NCBI GenBank assembly: GCA_902506565.1
Contig: LR732703.1
Span: forward strand, 4,174,400 to 4,238,399
Direction of reading: 5' to 3'
Origin: Burkholderiales bacterium 8X
GTDB taxonomy: Bacteria; Pseudomonadota; Gammaproteobacteria; Burkholderiales; Burkholderiaceae_C
Length of the DNA stretch: 64,000 nucleotides
Below the pieces are notes generated by a model, which was given only the letters and a program-made list of their open reading frames with translations, made no database searches and was not told the DNA's origin. Both the position numbers and the translations under genes were made by a program. This document shows positions 34,218-43,666 of the stretch, in pieces; the stretch's first letter is position 1, and every line of letters begins with the position of its first letter.

Positions 34218-35321
34218 ATGCCTTTCGCCCCGCTCCAGAACGACTCCTTCCTGCGCGCCTGCTGGCGACAGGCCACCGATCACACGCCCGTCTGGTTGAT
34301 GCGCCAGGCCGGCCGGTACCTGCCGGAATACGTGGCGACCCGGGCTCGCGCCGGCAGCTTCATGGGGCTCGCCACCAATGTCGACTACGCGACCGAGGTC
34401 ACGCTGCAGCCGCTGGCACGCTATCCGCTCGATGCGGCGATCCTGTTCTCGGACATCCTCACCGTGCCGGACGCGATGGGCCTCGGCCTGTCGTTCGAAG
34501 CCGGCGAGGGCCCGCGCTTCGCCAGGCCGCTGCGCGACGAGGCGAGCATTGCCGCGCTCGAGGTGCCGGACATGGACAAGCTGCGCTACGTGTTCGATGC
34601 AGTGGCATCGATCCGCAAGGCGCTCTCCGGCCGGGTACCGTTGATCGGCTTTTCGGGCAGCCCCTGGACGCTCGCCTGCTACATGGTCGAGGGCGCAGGG
34701 TCCAGCGACTACCGGAAGGTCAAGACCCTGCTCTACGGCCGGCCCGACCTGATGCACCACCTGCTGCGCATCAACGCGGATGCGGTCGCGGCTTACCTGA
34801 ATGCGCAGATCGACGCCGGCGCCCAGGCCGTGATGGTGTTCGACAGCTGGGGCGGCGTGCTGGCCGACGGCGCCTTCCAGGAATTCAGCCTGGCATCGAC
34901 GGCGCGGGTGCTCTCCCAGCTCAAGCACAAGGGCGCGGACGGTTCGCCGGTGCCGCGCATCGTCTTCACCAAGGGCGGCGGCTTGTGGCTGGAGGCGATG
35001 CGCGCGCTGGACTGCGAAGTGCTTGGACTCGACTGGACCGTGAACCTGGGCGACGCCCGTCGGCGTGTCGGCGATGGTCCGCAGGCCAAGGCGCTGCAGG
35101 GCAACATCGATCCGAACGTGCTGTTCGCGCCGCCTGAAACCATCGCGTCCGAGGTCGCGAAGGTGCTGCAATCCTTTGGGCGTCCCCATGTCGATCCGGC
35201 GACGACCGGACCCACCCACATCTTCAACCTGGGTCACGGCATCAGCCAGTTCACCCCGCCCGATCACGTCCATGCGCTGGTCGAAGCCGTGCATTCGCAA
35301 TCGCGCGCGCTGCGTGCCTGA
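34218..35321 (+). CDS. hemE: Uroporphyrinogen decarboxylase
   Basis: 367 residues. Decarboxylates the four acetate groups of uroporphyrinogen III to give coproporphyrinogen III in haem synthesis. Motifs are LMRQAGRYLPEY (RQAGR near residue 30), LFSDILTVPDAMG (substrate Asp), GFSGSPWTLACYM, FDSWGGVL and IFNLGHGI (conserved His). Starts at the ATG at 34218 (MPFAPLQ), where similarity begins; the length fits the family. Followed by priA after a 355-base gap. Confidence 0.97.
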   Translation: MPFAPLQNDSFLRACWRQATDHTPVWLMRQAGRYLPEYVATRARAGSFMGLATNVDYATEVTLQPLARYPLDAAILFSDILTVPDAMGLGLSFEAGEGPRFARPLRDEASIAALEVPDMDKLRYVFDAVASIRKALSGRVPLIGFSGSPWTLACYMVEGAGSSDYRKVKTLLYGRPDLMHHLLRINADAVAAYLNAQIDAGAQAVMVFDSWGGVLADGAFQEFSLASTARVLSQLKHKGADGSPVPRIVFTKGGGLWLEAMRALDCEVLGLDWTVNLGDARRRVGDGPQAKALQGNIDPNVLFAPPETIASEVAKVLQSFGRPHVDPATTGPTHIFNLGHGISQFTPPDHVHALVEAVHSQSRALRA

Positions 35322-35676
35322 GACGCTCGGGCGTTGAACGCGCGACAACCCGTTTGTCAAGCAAAGTCGAGAAGCGGCGACTGACTTATGCACAAAAGCC
35401 GTGCTGCGGTGCGCAAAAGGATGGTCTGCCGAATGCCCTGCGCTACCAAAGCGATAGCGCTCCTAAGTCGTTGATTTCATTGGGTTTAGAACTTTGCTTT
35501 TTTTGTGGGCATTTCGTTCGGAGCCTTGATTGGCAAGGCTTCGGAGCGTGTCGGGCCGACATATCAACAAAGTTATCCACACAAACTCTGGATGAGCATC
35601 AAAGCGCAACCAAATCAACGACTTGCGGTGTTTTGTTCAAAAACTTCTTAACCATGCCAACTCCTACGGATGCCGG
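35322..35676. other. Gene-free leader between hemE and priA
   Basis: 355 bases with lower GC than the genes. It contains a perfect DnaA box (listed separately) and the promoter region of priA, but no credible reading frame. I did not find a confident terminator for hemE. Confidence 0.6.
35573..35581 (+). promoter_or_regulatory. Perfect DnaA box upstream of priA
   Basis: TTATCCACA matches the strict DnaA-box consensus (TTATNCACA), 96 bases before the priA start. Only one perfect copy was seen, so it is not an origin, but DnaA could bind it and affect priA transcription. Confidence 0.6.
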
Positions 35677-37815
35677 ATGAGCTGGCGTGTTGACGTGGCG
35701 CTACAAACGCCTGCATACAGTTCAGTTGCAAACCTTTTGAGTTACACCGCGGAACAGGACTTGCCGGCGGGTACCTTGGTGAGGGTGCCGCTCGGTCGGC
35801 GCGAACTGCTCGGCGTGGTGTGGCGCTCCGAAGAGGAAGGGCCGCACGAAGGCTCGACCTTCGACCTGAAGCCGATCGGCGCCGCACTCGATGCGCTCCC
35901 GACGCTTTCGGACGCCTGGCGCGACCTGGTCGCTTTCACCTCACGGTATTACCAGCGTTCACTCGGGGAGATCGCGGTCGCGGCACTGCCGCCCCAGTTG
36001 CGTGACCTGAGCGCCCTGCAGCTGGCGCGGCGCCTGAAGCGCAGCGAAGCCGCCAAGCCTGCGCCCGTCACCGAGGCTCGGCTCCCTCGGGTCGGGTTCG
36101 AAGCCGAGCCGTCGCCTCCCACCGCCGAGCAATCCGATGCCCTCAGGCGCATCGAGCAAGAAAGCGGTCCCTTTCTTCTCTTCGGCAGCACCGGCAGCGG
36201 GAAGACCGAGGTGTACCTCCGCAGCGTCGCAGCCGCCCTCGCCCGCGACCCCGCCGCCCAAGCCTTGGTCATGGTGCCGGAGATCAACCTGACGCCGCAG
36301 CTCGAAGCCCGCTTCAAAAGCCGCTTCGAACCGCTCTACGGCGACGCATCGGTGGTGTCGATGCACAGCGGCATGACGAATCCCCAGCGGCTGGCGAGCT
36401 GGCTTTCCGCTCACCTCGGAACCGCGCGAATCGTGCTCGGCACCCGGATGGCGGTGTTCGCGTCGATGCCGCGGCTGGCGCTGATCGTGGTCGACGAAGA
36501 GCACGACCCGAGCTACAAGCAGCAGGAAGGCGCGCGTTATTCGGCGCGTGACCTGGCAGTCTGGCGCGGGCAGCGCGAAGGCGCCAAGGTGGTGCTCGGG
36601 TCGGCCACGCCGTCGCTCGAAAGCTGGCATCGCAGCCGGCCCGCGACCGAGGCTGAAAAAACCACCGGCCGCCGCTACATCCGCCTCGCGATGCCGACCC
36701 GGGTCGGCGCGGCGCGCTTGCCGGCGGTGAAGCTGGTCGACATGAACCTGCAGCCGCCGAAGACCGTGCTGTCGGGCGCGCTGCTGGACGCCATCGGCCA
36801 GCGGATCGGCCGCGGCGAGCAGAGCATGGTGTTCCTGAACCGGCGTGGCTACGCGCCGGTGCTGGCCTGCGGCGACTGCGGCTGGAAGAGCGAATGCCCG
36901 CATTGCAGCGCCTATCGCGTGTTCCACAAGATCGATCGGACGCTCCGCTGCCACCACTGCGGCTTCGCCGAGCGGGTGCCGAGGGCCTGCCCGTCCTGCG
37001 GCAACCTGGACATCGCGCCGGTCGGGCGCGGCACCGAGCGGCTCGAAGAACACCTGGCGGAGCTCTTCGCGTCGATCAGGCGGCCGGACGGCGGCGCGGT
37101 GCGCATCGCACGGATCGACGCCGACAGCACCCGCAAGCAAGGCGCGCTCGCGAGCCAGCTGGCGGCGGTTCATGCGGGCGAGGTCGATGTCCTGGTCGGC
37201 ACGCAGATGATCGCCAAGGGCCACGATTTCCGGCGCATCACGCTGGTGGCTGCGATCAATCCGGACGGCGCGCTCTTCGCGAGCGACTTTCGGGCGCCGG
37301 AGCGGCTCTTCAGCCTGCTGATGCAGTCGGCAGGCCGAGCGGGGCGCGACGCGGCCTACCTGGCAGCGCAGTCCACGACCGCCGAGATGTGGATCCAGAC
37401 CCATCATCCGCAGCATCCGCTCTTCGAGGCGCTGCGGCGGCACGACTATCCGGCCTTTGCTGAGCGGGAACTTGCGGACCGTGCCGCGGCGGGCATGCCG
37501 CCCTTCTCGTTTCAAGCCTTGCTGCGGGCGGACGCGAAATCACAGGAGACGGCGCAGCAATTCCTGAACGAGGCGGCCGAGCGAGCGGCCGGCTTGCCGG
37601 CGGCGGAGAGGGTGTCGCGGTATCCGGCGGTGCCGCTTCCGATCCAGCGGGTCGCGGACGTGGAGCGTGCACAGCTGCTGGTCGAAAGCGCCTCGCGGGC
37701 GGCGCTGCAGCAACTATTGGCCGAATGGCAGGAAATCTTGCAGGACCTGCGCCGGAGCCCGGCAGGCAAAGGCGTGATTCGCTGGCTGATCGATGTCGAT
37801 CCGCACAGCGTCTAG
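35677..37815 (+). CDS. priA: Primosomal replication protein N' (PriA helicase)
   Basis: 712 residues. 3'-to-5' helicase that restarts stalled forks. It has an N-terminal DNA-binding region, Walker A GSTGSGKTE, DEEH in VVDEEHDPSYKQ, GSATPS, the zinc-binding block with four CxxC-type pairs (ACGDCGWKSECPHC, CHHCG, CPSCG) and the helicase motifs GRGTERLEE, GTQMIAKGHDF and QSAGRAGRD. I start at the ATG at 35677 (MSWRVDVAL), the conserved beginning of the protein. Length fits the family (about 730). Confidence 0.96.
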   Translation: MSWRVDVALQTPAYSSVANLLSYTAEQDLPAGTLVRVPLGRRELLGVVWRSEEEGPHEGSTFDLKPIGAALDALPTLSDAWRDLVAFTSRYYQRSLGEIAVAALPPQLRDLSALQLARRLKRSEAAKPAPVTEARLPRVGFEAEPSPPTAEQSDALRRIEQESGPFLLFGSTGSGKTEVYLRSVAAALARDPAAQALVMVPEINLTPQLEARFKSRFEPLYGDASVVSMHSGMTNPQRLASWLSAHLGTARIVLGTRMAVFASMPRLALIVVDEEHDPSYKQQEGARYSARDLAVWRGQREGAKVVLGSATPSLESWHRSRPATEAEKTTGRRYIRLAMPTRVGAARLPAVKLVDMNLQPPKTVLSGALLDAIGQRIGRGEQSMVFLNRRGYAPVLACGDCGWKSECPHCSAYRVFHKIDRTLRCHHCGFAERVPRACPSCGNLDIAPVGRGTERLEEHLAELFASIRRPDGGAVRIARIDADSTRKQGALASQLAAVHAGEVDVLVGTQMIAKGHDFRRITLVAAINPDGALFASDFRAPERLFSLLMQSAGRAGRDAAYLAAQSTTAEMWIQTHHPQHPLFEALRRHDYPAFAERELADRAAAGMPPFSFQALLRADAKSQETAQQFLNEAAERAAGLPAAERVSRYPAVPLPIQRVADVERAQLLVESASRAALQQLLAEWQEILQDLRRSPAGKGVIRWLIDVDPHSV

Positions 37816-37825
37816 CTGGCTGGGC

Positions 37826-38053
37826 TCAGGGCAGGCCGACCGGCTGCTTGCCCATCTCGATATAGCGAAGCGCCGAGCGGCGCCTGCGGGCCGGTGCAGC
37901 CGGCATCGCGAAAAGCACCAGGCTGGCCAGGCCGAGGATCACGGAATTGGCAATGCCGAGCGCGCCGGCGCTCCAAAGCCAGCCGACCGTGGCAAGCCAT
38001 GCCATCAACAACACCCAGCGCATCCATGTCGTCATGCCGTATCCCCCGTTCAT
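37826..38053 (-). CDS. Small two-helix membrane protein
   Basis: 75 residues with two hydrophobic segments (WVLLMAWLATVGWLWSAG and ANSVILGLASLVLFAM) and a basic Arg-rich end (APARRRRSALRY). Convergent with priA. It has no recognised family; the membrane topology and codon pattern make it plausible, but a chance frame cannot be excluded. A second possible start (MTTWM) lies six codons in. Confidence 0.5.
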   Translation of the reverse strand: MNGGYGMTTWMRWVLLMAWLATVGWLWSAGALGIANSVILGLASLVLFAMPAAPARRRRSALRYIEMGKQPVGLP

Positions 38054-38198
38054 CGAAACACTCTAGCAGCGCCGCTGCAAACAAAAGAATCGGTTCGATG
38101 TCGTAGATTAAAACTATTCCCTGACAGCTTGTGTGTGTCTGTAGGAAATGAACTGAAACATTGCGCTGAACGATCCAGGTTTCTCGCGGCAGCTTAGG

Positions 38199-39029
38199 AT
38201 GAAGCGTTGCTGCGTTCGCAGCGCCACCGACGAGGTCAAGCCCGTGCACTGCCGCGAAGTCATCTGGACGCTGCTCCTCGTCGGCTGCACCTTCGGCTCG
38301 AATGCCGCGGAGCTCGACCTGAAAGGCAACCGCCTGTTCGTCGAGGGCACGCTGGACGGCAGCGCGCTGCCGCTCTTCAAGGAGCACCTGGCGAGTGGCA
38401 AGGTCCGCACCGTCGTGTTCGAGAACTCGATCGGCGGCAGCGCCGAAGTGGCCGCCGAGTATGCCCGCGCCATTCGCGCCGGCGGCCTCGACACGGAAGC
38501 CCACGGGCAATGCCATGCCGCTTGCGCCTATGCCTTCCTGGCGGGCAAGGAGCATCGATTCGGCCGCGGCTTCCAGGTGAACGCGCTCTTGATTCCAGTC
38601 GGCAATCGCCCGACCGCGGGCGATTTGCAGACCCGCTGGCGCGGCGAAGACGCCCACCGGACGCTGGCCGACTTCACGGTGCCGGCAGCGACGGCCGCCC
38701 AGCCGCAAGCCAATGCGCCGCAGCTCAGCCCTGCATCCCTGGCCGGCACGGGCGCGGAGCTGACGGCGGTTCCGGCCGACGTTGCGGCATCTTCGGCGGC
38801 GGCGAGCGTCGTTCCGGCCCTGACGCCTGCTTCGACCGCCGGCAGCTCGCCAAGCGCCGCGCGAGAACGCTGGCATCCGGACCACGGCGTGCTCTTCACA
38901 TCGACGCCGACCTTGTTCGGCCGGGTCTACAACGCCTTCTATTGCGACGGAACGCAGGGCCGGGATGCGAGCCGCTGCGAGTTGCTGAGCGATGCCGATC
39001 CTTACAAGCTGGGCGTCCTGACCCCGTGA
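38199..39029 (+). CDS. COG3904-like exported protein with degenerate ClpP/crotonase-like fold
   Basis: 276 residues. An N-terminal hydrophobic segment (VIWTLLLVGCTFGSNA) may be a signal. The middle (LFVEGTLDGSALPLF, VFENSIGGSAEVAAEYARAIR, GLDTEAHGQCHAACAYAFLAG) follows the layout of the COG3904 periplasmic family, which has a Clp-like serine-protease fold. The position where related proteins show a Ser (C.SAC) is Ala here (CHAAC), so it is probably not an active protease. The second half is Ala-rich and low in complexity, then WHPDHGVLF ... YCDG. Function unknown. Confidence 0.65.
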   Translation: MKRCCVRSATDEVKPVHCREVIWTLLLVGCTFGSNAAELDLKGNRLFVEGTLDGSALPLFKEHLASGKVRTVVFENSIGGSAEVAAEYARAIRAGGLDTEAHGQCHAACAYAFLAGKEHRFGRGFQVNALLIPVGNRPTAGDLQTRWRGEDAHRTLADFTVPAATAAQPQANAPQLSPASLAGTGAELTAVPADVAASSAAASVVPALTPASTAGSSPSAARERWHPDHGVLFTSTPTLFGRVYNAFYCDGTQGRDASRCELLSDADPYKLGVLTP

Positions 39030-39051
39030 ATCGCCGGGGCCGGGAGGCTCT

Positions 39052-40062
39052 TCAGCTCAAAAGCCGCACCACGAACGGGAACACGAAGAAGGCAGCGACC
39101 GTCGTCCACAGGATGATGCGGGCGATGCGGCCGTTGTCCGCACCGAAGCGTTCCGCGAGCATCGACACATTGCTGGCGCTCGGCAGGGCTGCCACGAGCA
39201 CGATCACGACCAGCGCGTGAGCTTCGAGCGGAAGCCCGAGCGCCACCGCAGCGCTGCCCACCGCATAGACCAGGAGCGGGTGCAACAGCAACTTGATGAA
39301 GACCACCGCTCCGACATCCCGCAGCGGCGCACCGACGGATCGCCGGGCCGCCTGCCCGATGGCGGCGGCGACACGCGCGCTGGCGGTGTGCTCGCCCTCG
39401 ACCTGGTTCGAGCGCGCCAGCACCGCGCCGATGGTGAACAGGGCGACCGGCGAGGCCGCATCGGCCAGCATCGCGATCGTGCGATCGACCGGACCCGGCA
39501 ATGCAAGCCGGCTCGCGGAAACCAATCCGCCCAGCACGATCGCCCACGGCATCGGGTTCTGCAAGATCCCGCGCAAGGCACGGCGCGCGGCCTTCGCGGC
39601 GCCGTGCTCGTCGGCGCCATCCAACCGCGACAACGCGATGCACAGCGATGAGGTGACGACCAGGTCGAAGGCGATGGTGAGAATCATCGGCGTGGCGGCC
39701 GACACACCGAGGATCGCCACCAGCAAGGGAACGCCCATGAAGCCGGTGTTCGGAAAGGCGGCCACCAGGGCACCGAAGGCCGCGTCGTTCCAGCCGATGC
39801 GCTGCCGCCTGGCGAGCCACACGGTCAGCCCGACCACCGTCAGTGCAGAGCAGCCCCAGACCAGGACCACCGCCGGATCGAGCAGCTGGCCAATCGGCGA
39901 ATTCGCCCCGAACCGGAACAACATGCACGGCAAGGCGAAATAGAGGACGAAGACATTCAGCCCCGGGATGGTCGAGAACGGCAGCGCGCCGCTGCGGGCG
40001 GCCACGTAGCCGGCGGCGATCAGCGCGAAGAAGGGCGCCGTGACGAGGAAGATTTGCAGCAC
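39052..40062 (-). CDS. AEC-family (auxin efflux carrier-type) transporter
   Basis: 336 residues, about ten membrane helices. N-terminal half has APFFALIAAGYVAARSG and NVFVLYFALPCMLF; the discontinuous-helix motif AFPNTGFMGVPLL and the late LPSASNVSMLAERFG are typical of the AEC family, which exports or imports small organic acids such as malonate or malate. The substrate is not evident and no metabolic neighbour points to it. Confidence 0.9.
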   Translation of the reverse strand: MLQIFLVTAPFFALIAAGYVAARSGALPFSTIPGLNVFVLYFALPCMLFRFGANSPIGQLLDPAVVLVWGCSALTVVGLTVWLARRQRIGWNDAAFGALVAAFPNTGFMGVPLLVAILGVSAATPMILTIAFDLVVTSSLCIALSRLDGADEHGAAKAARRALRGILQNPMPWAIVLGGLVSASRLALPGPVDRTIAMLADAASPVALFTIGAVLARSNQVEGEHTASARVAAAIGQAARRSVGAPLRDVGAVVFIKLLLHPLLVYAVGSAAVALGLPLEAHALVVIVLVAALPSASNVSMLAERFGADNGRIARIILWTTVAAFFVFPFVVRLLS

Positions 40063-40164
40063 GTGGCGATTGTTGCCGCACTGCGCCGGGGTTCGACCGG
40101 TTCCGCTGATCGGTTCGGCCGATCGACGGCTAGACGTTTCGGCAGTTCAGCGGCACGCGAAAAC

Positions 40165-41448
40165 CTAGAGCTGCAGCGCCAGCAACGAGGCCAGGTTCTC
40201 GAACACCTTCTCCTTGAGCGGCCGCTCGCTCCACTGCTCGAAGGTGATCGGCCGGCTCTTGCGCAGGTCGTCCTCGAACACCTTGACCTGCTCCGCCGCG
40301 AAGGCTTCGTCGTAGATGTTGAGATTGGCCTCGTCGTTGAGCCGGAACGACCGGTTGTCGAAGTTGGTCGACCCGACCGATACCAGGAGGCCGTCCACGA
40401 TCAGGAGCTTGCAGTGGTACATGGTCGGCTGGTATTCGGCCATTTCGATGCCGGCCACCAGGAGCGGGCCCCAGGATGCGCGCGATGCGCCGCGGACGGT
40501 CTTGGCATCGATGATCGGACCGGGCGTGATGATGCGCACCTTGACGCCGCGCTTGGCGGCCGCCACCAGGGCTTCGAGAGTCAGCCGGTCGGGCACGAAG
40601 TACGCGCTCGACAACTCGATCGACCGGCTGGCCGCGGCGATCGCCATCAGGTACATCAAGTGCATGCTTTCGCTGCCGCCCGAAGGCGAGCTGCTGAACA
40701 TCTGCGCTGCGCCGTCGCCGCGCTTCTCGAGCGCCGGAAAGTAGGCTTCGTCGTGCAGCACTTCGCCCGAAGCCTTGATCCAGTTGTCCATGAAGACGCC
40801 CTGCATCTGCGCCACCACCGGCCCTTCGACCCTGAAATGCGAGTCGCGCCAATGCTCGGCGTCCTGGCCGTTACCGGTCCATTCGGGCGCGATGCCGACG
40901 CCGCCGGTGAAGCCGATCTTGCCGTCGACCACCAGGAGCTTGCGGTGGGTGCGGTTGTTGAGGCGCGCGATGTCGTACCAGGTCGGCTTGTGGAAGCGGC
41001 GCACCTGCACGCCGGCTTCTTCCATCGACTGGAGGAACCCTTCGTCGATCTTCTGGCTGCCGACCCAGTCGAGCAGCACGTGGACCTTGACCCCTGCACG
41101 CGCGCGCTCGGCCAGGGCCTTCGCGAACTGGGCGCCGATCTCGCCGGACCAGTAGATGTAGGTCTCGAAAGTGATCGTCTTCTGGGCGCCGCGGATCGCC
41201 TCCAGCATCGACGGGAAGATCTGGTCGCCGTTGATCAGCGCCGTGAGACGGTTGCCCTCGACCACCGGCGGCCCGAGCAGCACGCCCATCGCGCGGCGGA
41301 ATTGCGGATCGTGAACGCTGTACGAACGCTCGATGTGCTGCTCGATCCGCTTTTCGCCGGCAGTCAGATTGAGCACCAGGAGCGTCGCGACCAAGGTGAT
41401 CAGCACCGACCAGAAGGCGATCTTGAAGGAATGTCCAGTTTTTTTCAT
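40165..41448 (-). CDS. Cardiolipin synthase-like phospholipase D protein
   Basis: 427 residues from the ATG at 41448; an alternative ATG lies 10 codons upstream at 41478. One N-terminal membrane anchor (FWSVLITLVATLLVLNL). Two HKD motifs: THRKLLVVDG followed by FTGGVG, and YHCKLLIVDG followed by SVGSTNFDNRS. The order, the TFETYIYW segment and the absence of the second N-terminal helix resemble ClsB-type synthases. It probably makes cardiolipin or transfers phosphatidyl groups at the inner membrane. It is divergent from the rep gene. Confidence 0.92.
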   Translation of the reverse strand: MKKTGHSFKIAFWSVLITLVATLLVLNLTAGEKRIEQHIERSYSVHDPQFRRAMGVLLGPPVVEGNRLTALINGDQIFPSMLEAIRGAQKTITFETYIYWSGEIGAQFAKALAERARAGVKVHVLLDWVGSQKIDEGFLQSMEEAGVQVRRFHKPTWYDIARLNNRTHRKLLVVDGKIGFTGGVGIAPEWTGNGQDAEHWRDSHFRVEGPVVAQMQGVFMDNWIKASGEVLHDEAYFPALEKRGDGAAQMFSSSPSGGSESMHLMYLMAIAAASRSIELSSAYFVPDRLTLEALVAAAKRGVKVRIITPGPIIDAKTVRGASRASWGPLLVAGIEMAEYQPTMYHCKLLIVDGLLVSVGSTNFDNRSFRLNDEANLNIYDEAFAAEQVKVFEDDLRKSRPITFEQWSERPLKEKVFENLASLLALQL

Positions 41449-41557
41449 GCGCCGCGGAGTAACAGGGGGGACGAACATTTAACACAGCCGTACAGGCGGC
41501 CTCGTCCGGCAGCGCCCCGTATCATTGCGCGCTCGCGCCACGTCGCCCTTCGCCTTC

Positions 41558-43666
41558 ATGACCTCCGGACTCAACCTCGCGCAGCAAGAAGCTGTCAATT
41601 ACCTTCATGGCCCGTGCCTGGTCCTGGCGGGTGCGGGGTCGGGCAAGACGCGGGTCATCACGCACAAGATCGCGCGGCTGATCCAGGCCGGCATGTCGCC
41701 GAAGCGAATCGCCGCGATCACCTTCACGAACAAGGCCGCGGCCGAGATGCGCGAGCGGGCCAAGGGGCTGATCGGCCGCGATGCCAAGCAGGTGACGGTC
41801 TGCACCTTCCATGCGCTGGGCGTGCGCCTGATGCGGGAGGACGGCGCCGTGCTCGGCCTCAAGCCTGCCTTCAGCATCCTCGACACCGACGATGTCACGC
41901 GCATCCTGAAGGATGCCGGCGGCACCACCGACGCAGCCACCGCCCGCATCTGGCAGTGGACCATCAGTCGCTGGAAGAACATGGGGCTCAACTCGGCCCA
42001 GGCCGAGGCCCAGGCCGCGGACGACAACGAGCGGCTGGCGGCCCGCATCATGGCGCGCTACGAGGAGCGGCTCACGGCCTACCAGAGCGTCGACTTCGAC
42101 GACCTCATCGGCATGCCGCTCAAGCTGCTGCGAGAACACGGCGAGGTGCGCGCCAAGTGGCAGGCCGCGCTCGGCCATGTGCTGGTGGACGAATACCAGG
42201 ACACCAACGCCACGCAATACGAGGTCCTGAAGGCGCTGGTCGGAACGCAAGGCCGCATGACGGCGGTGGGCGACGACGACCAGTCGATCTACGGCTGGCG
42301 CGGTGCCACATTGGACAACCTCAAGCGCCTGCCGATCGACTACCCCGAGCTGAAGGTGGTGAAGCTCGAGCAGAACTACCGCAGCACCAGCGCCATCCTG
42401 CGCGCGGCCAACAGCGTGATCGGCCCCAATCCCAAGCTGTTCCCGAAGACCCTCTTCAGCGAGCTGGGCGAAGGCGAGCCGGTGCGGGTGATCGATGCCG
42501 ACCACGAGGCGCACGAAGCCGAACGCGTGGTCGCGCGCATCCAGAGCCTGCGCGAAGGCGCGACCGTGACGCAGGGGCCGCAGCACAAGGAGTTTCGGGA
42601 TTTCGCGATCCTGTATCGCGCCAATCACCAGGCCCGCGTCTTCGAGCAGGCGCTGCGCAAGGCACAGATCCCGTACAAGGTCTCGGGCGGGCAGAGCTTC
42701 TTCGACAAGGCCGAGATCCGCGACCTGTGCGGCTGGTTCAGGCTCTGGGTCAACAACGACGACGATCCTGCGTTCCTGCGGGCCGTGACCACGCCCAAGC
42801 GCGGCATCGGCCACACCACGCTCGCGAGCCTCGGCACCTTCGCGACGCAATACAAGCTGAGCCTCTTCGAGGCGCTCTTCTCGCCTTCGCTGCCGGCCGT
42901 GATGCCTCGGCGCACGCTCGATGGCCTGCTGGAGTTCGGCCGCTACATCAACGATCTCGAATACCGGGCGAAGCGCACGACCGGCGCAGAAGACGCACGC
43001 GTCTTCCTCGCCGAATGGTTGAAGGAGATCGACTACGAGAAGCATCTCTACGACGGCGAGGACAGCGAGCAAGCCGCTGCTGCGCGCTGGACCAACGTGA
43101 TGGAGTTCTGCGACTGGATGGCTCAGCGCTGCGGCGGCACCATCGACGATGCTTCGGGCGCGAACGCGGCCGCGGTCGAGACCGAGCGCAAGAACCTGCT
43201 GGAGGTCGCGCAGACCATCTCTCTCCTGTCGACCATCAGCGAGCGCGAGCAGGACCAGAACGTGGTCACGCTCTCGACCCTGCACGCCGCCAAGGGCCTC
43301 GAATGGCCGCACGTGATGCTGGTCGGCGTCAACGAAGGGCTGCTGCCCTTCAAGCTCGACGACGACAACGGGCGCCAGCAGAAGATCAGCGAAGAAACGC
43401 TGCAGCGGCTGCAGGAAGAACGCCGGTTGATGTACGTCGGCATCACGCGTGCGCAGCGCAGCCTGGCGGTGAGCTGGACCCATCGCCGCAAGCAGGGCCG
43501 CGAGATGGTGCCGGCGCAGCCGAGCCGCTTCATCGCGGAGATGTCGCTCGACCAGAAGACGATCAAGGAAGATCCGCGCGAGAAGCTCAAGGCGCTGCGA
43601 GCCGAGTTCGCGCGCAAGGCGCTGGACAACGCCGCCGCCGCAGCGGCCGCGGCCGCGGCGCCGTGA
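41558..43666 (+). CDS. rep: ATP-dependent DNA helicase Rep
   Basis: 702 residues; superfamily 1A helicase, 3'-to-5'. The N-terminal LNLAQQEAVNYLHGPCLVLAGAGSGKTRVITHKIARLI carries the Q motif and Walker A (residues 24-31) and closely follows the E. coli Rep start. Other motifs: AITFTNKAAAEM, CTFHALG, DEYQDTN, GDDDQSIYGWRGA, LEQNYRS, STLHAAKGLEW, EERRLMYVGITRAQ. The start was chosen at the ATG at 41558. The C-terminal Ala-rich tail is not conserved. The next gene starts one base inside the stop (TGATG). Confidence 0.94.
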   Translation: MTSGLNLAQQEAVNYLHGPCLVLAGAGSGKTRVITHKIARLIQAGMSPKRIAAITFTNKAAAEMRERAKGLIGRDAKQVTVCTFHALGVRLMREDGAVLGLKPAFSILDTDDVTRILKDAGGTTDAATARIWQWTISRWKNMGLNSAQAEAQAADDNERLAARIMARYEERLTAYQSVDFDDLIGMPLKLLREHGEVRAKWQAALGHVLVDEYQDTNATQYEVLKALVGTQGRMTAVGDDDQSIYGWRGATLDNLKRLPIDYPELKVVKLEQNYRSTSAILRAANSVIGPNPKLFPKTLFSELGEGEPVRVIDADHEAHEAERVVARIQSLREGATVTQGPQHKEFRDFAILYRANHQARVFEQALRKAQIPYKVSGGQSFFDKAEIRDLCGWFRLWVNNDDDPAFLRAVTTPKRGIGHTTLASLGTFATQYKLSLFEALFSPSLPAVMPRRTLDGLLEFGRYINDLEYRAKRTTGAEDARVFLAEWLKEIDYEKHLYDGEDSEQAAAARWTNVMEFCDWMAQRCGGTIDDASGANAAAVETERKNLLEVAQTISLLSTISEREQDQNVVTLSTLHAAKGLEWPHVMLVGVNEGLLPFKLDDDNGRQQKISEETLQRLQEERRLMYVGITRAQRSLAVSWTHRRKQGREMVPAQPSRFIAEMSLDQKTIKEDPREKLKALRAEFARKALDNAAAAAAAAAAP

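Noticed and set aside
35322..35676. A replication origin near the DnaA box
   Set aside because: Only one perfect box, no AT-rich unwinding element and no dnaA/dnaN nearby.
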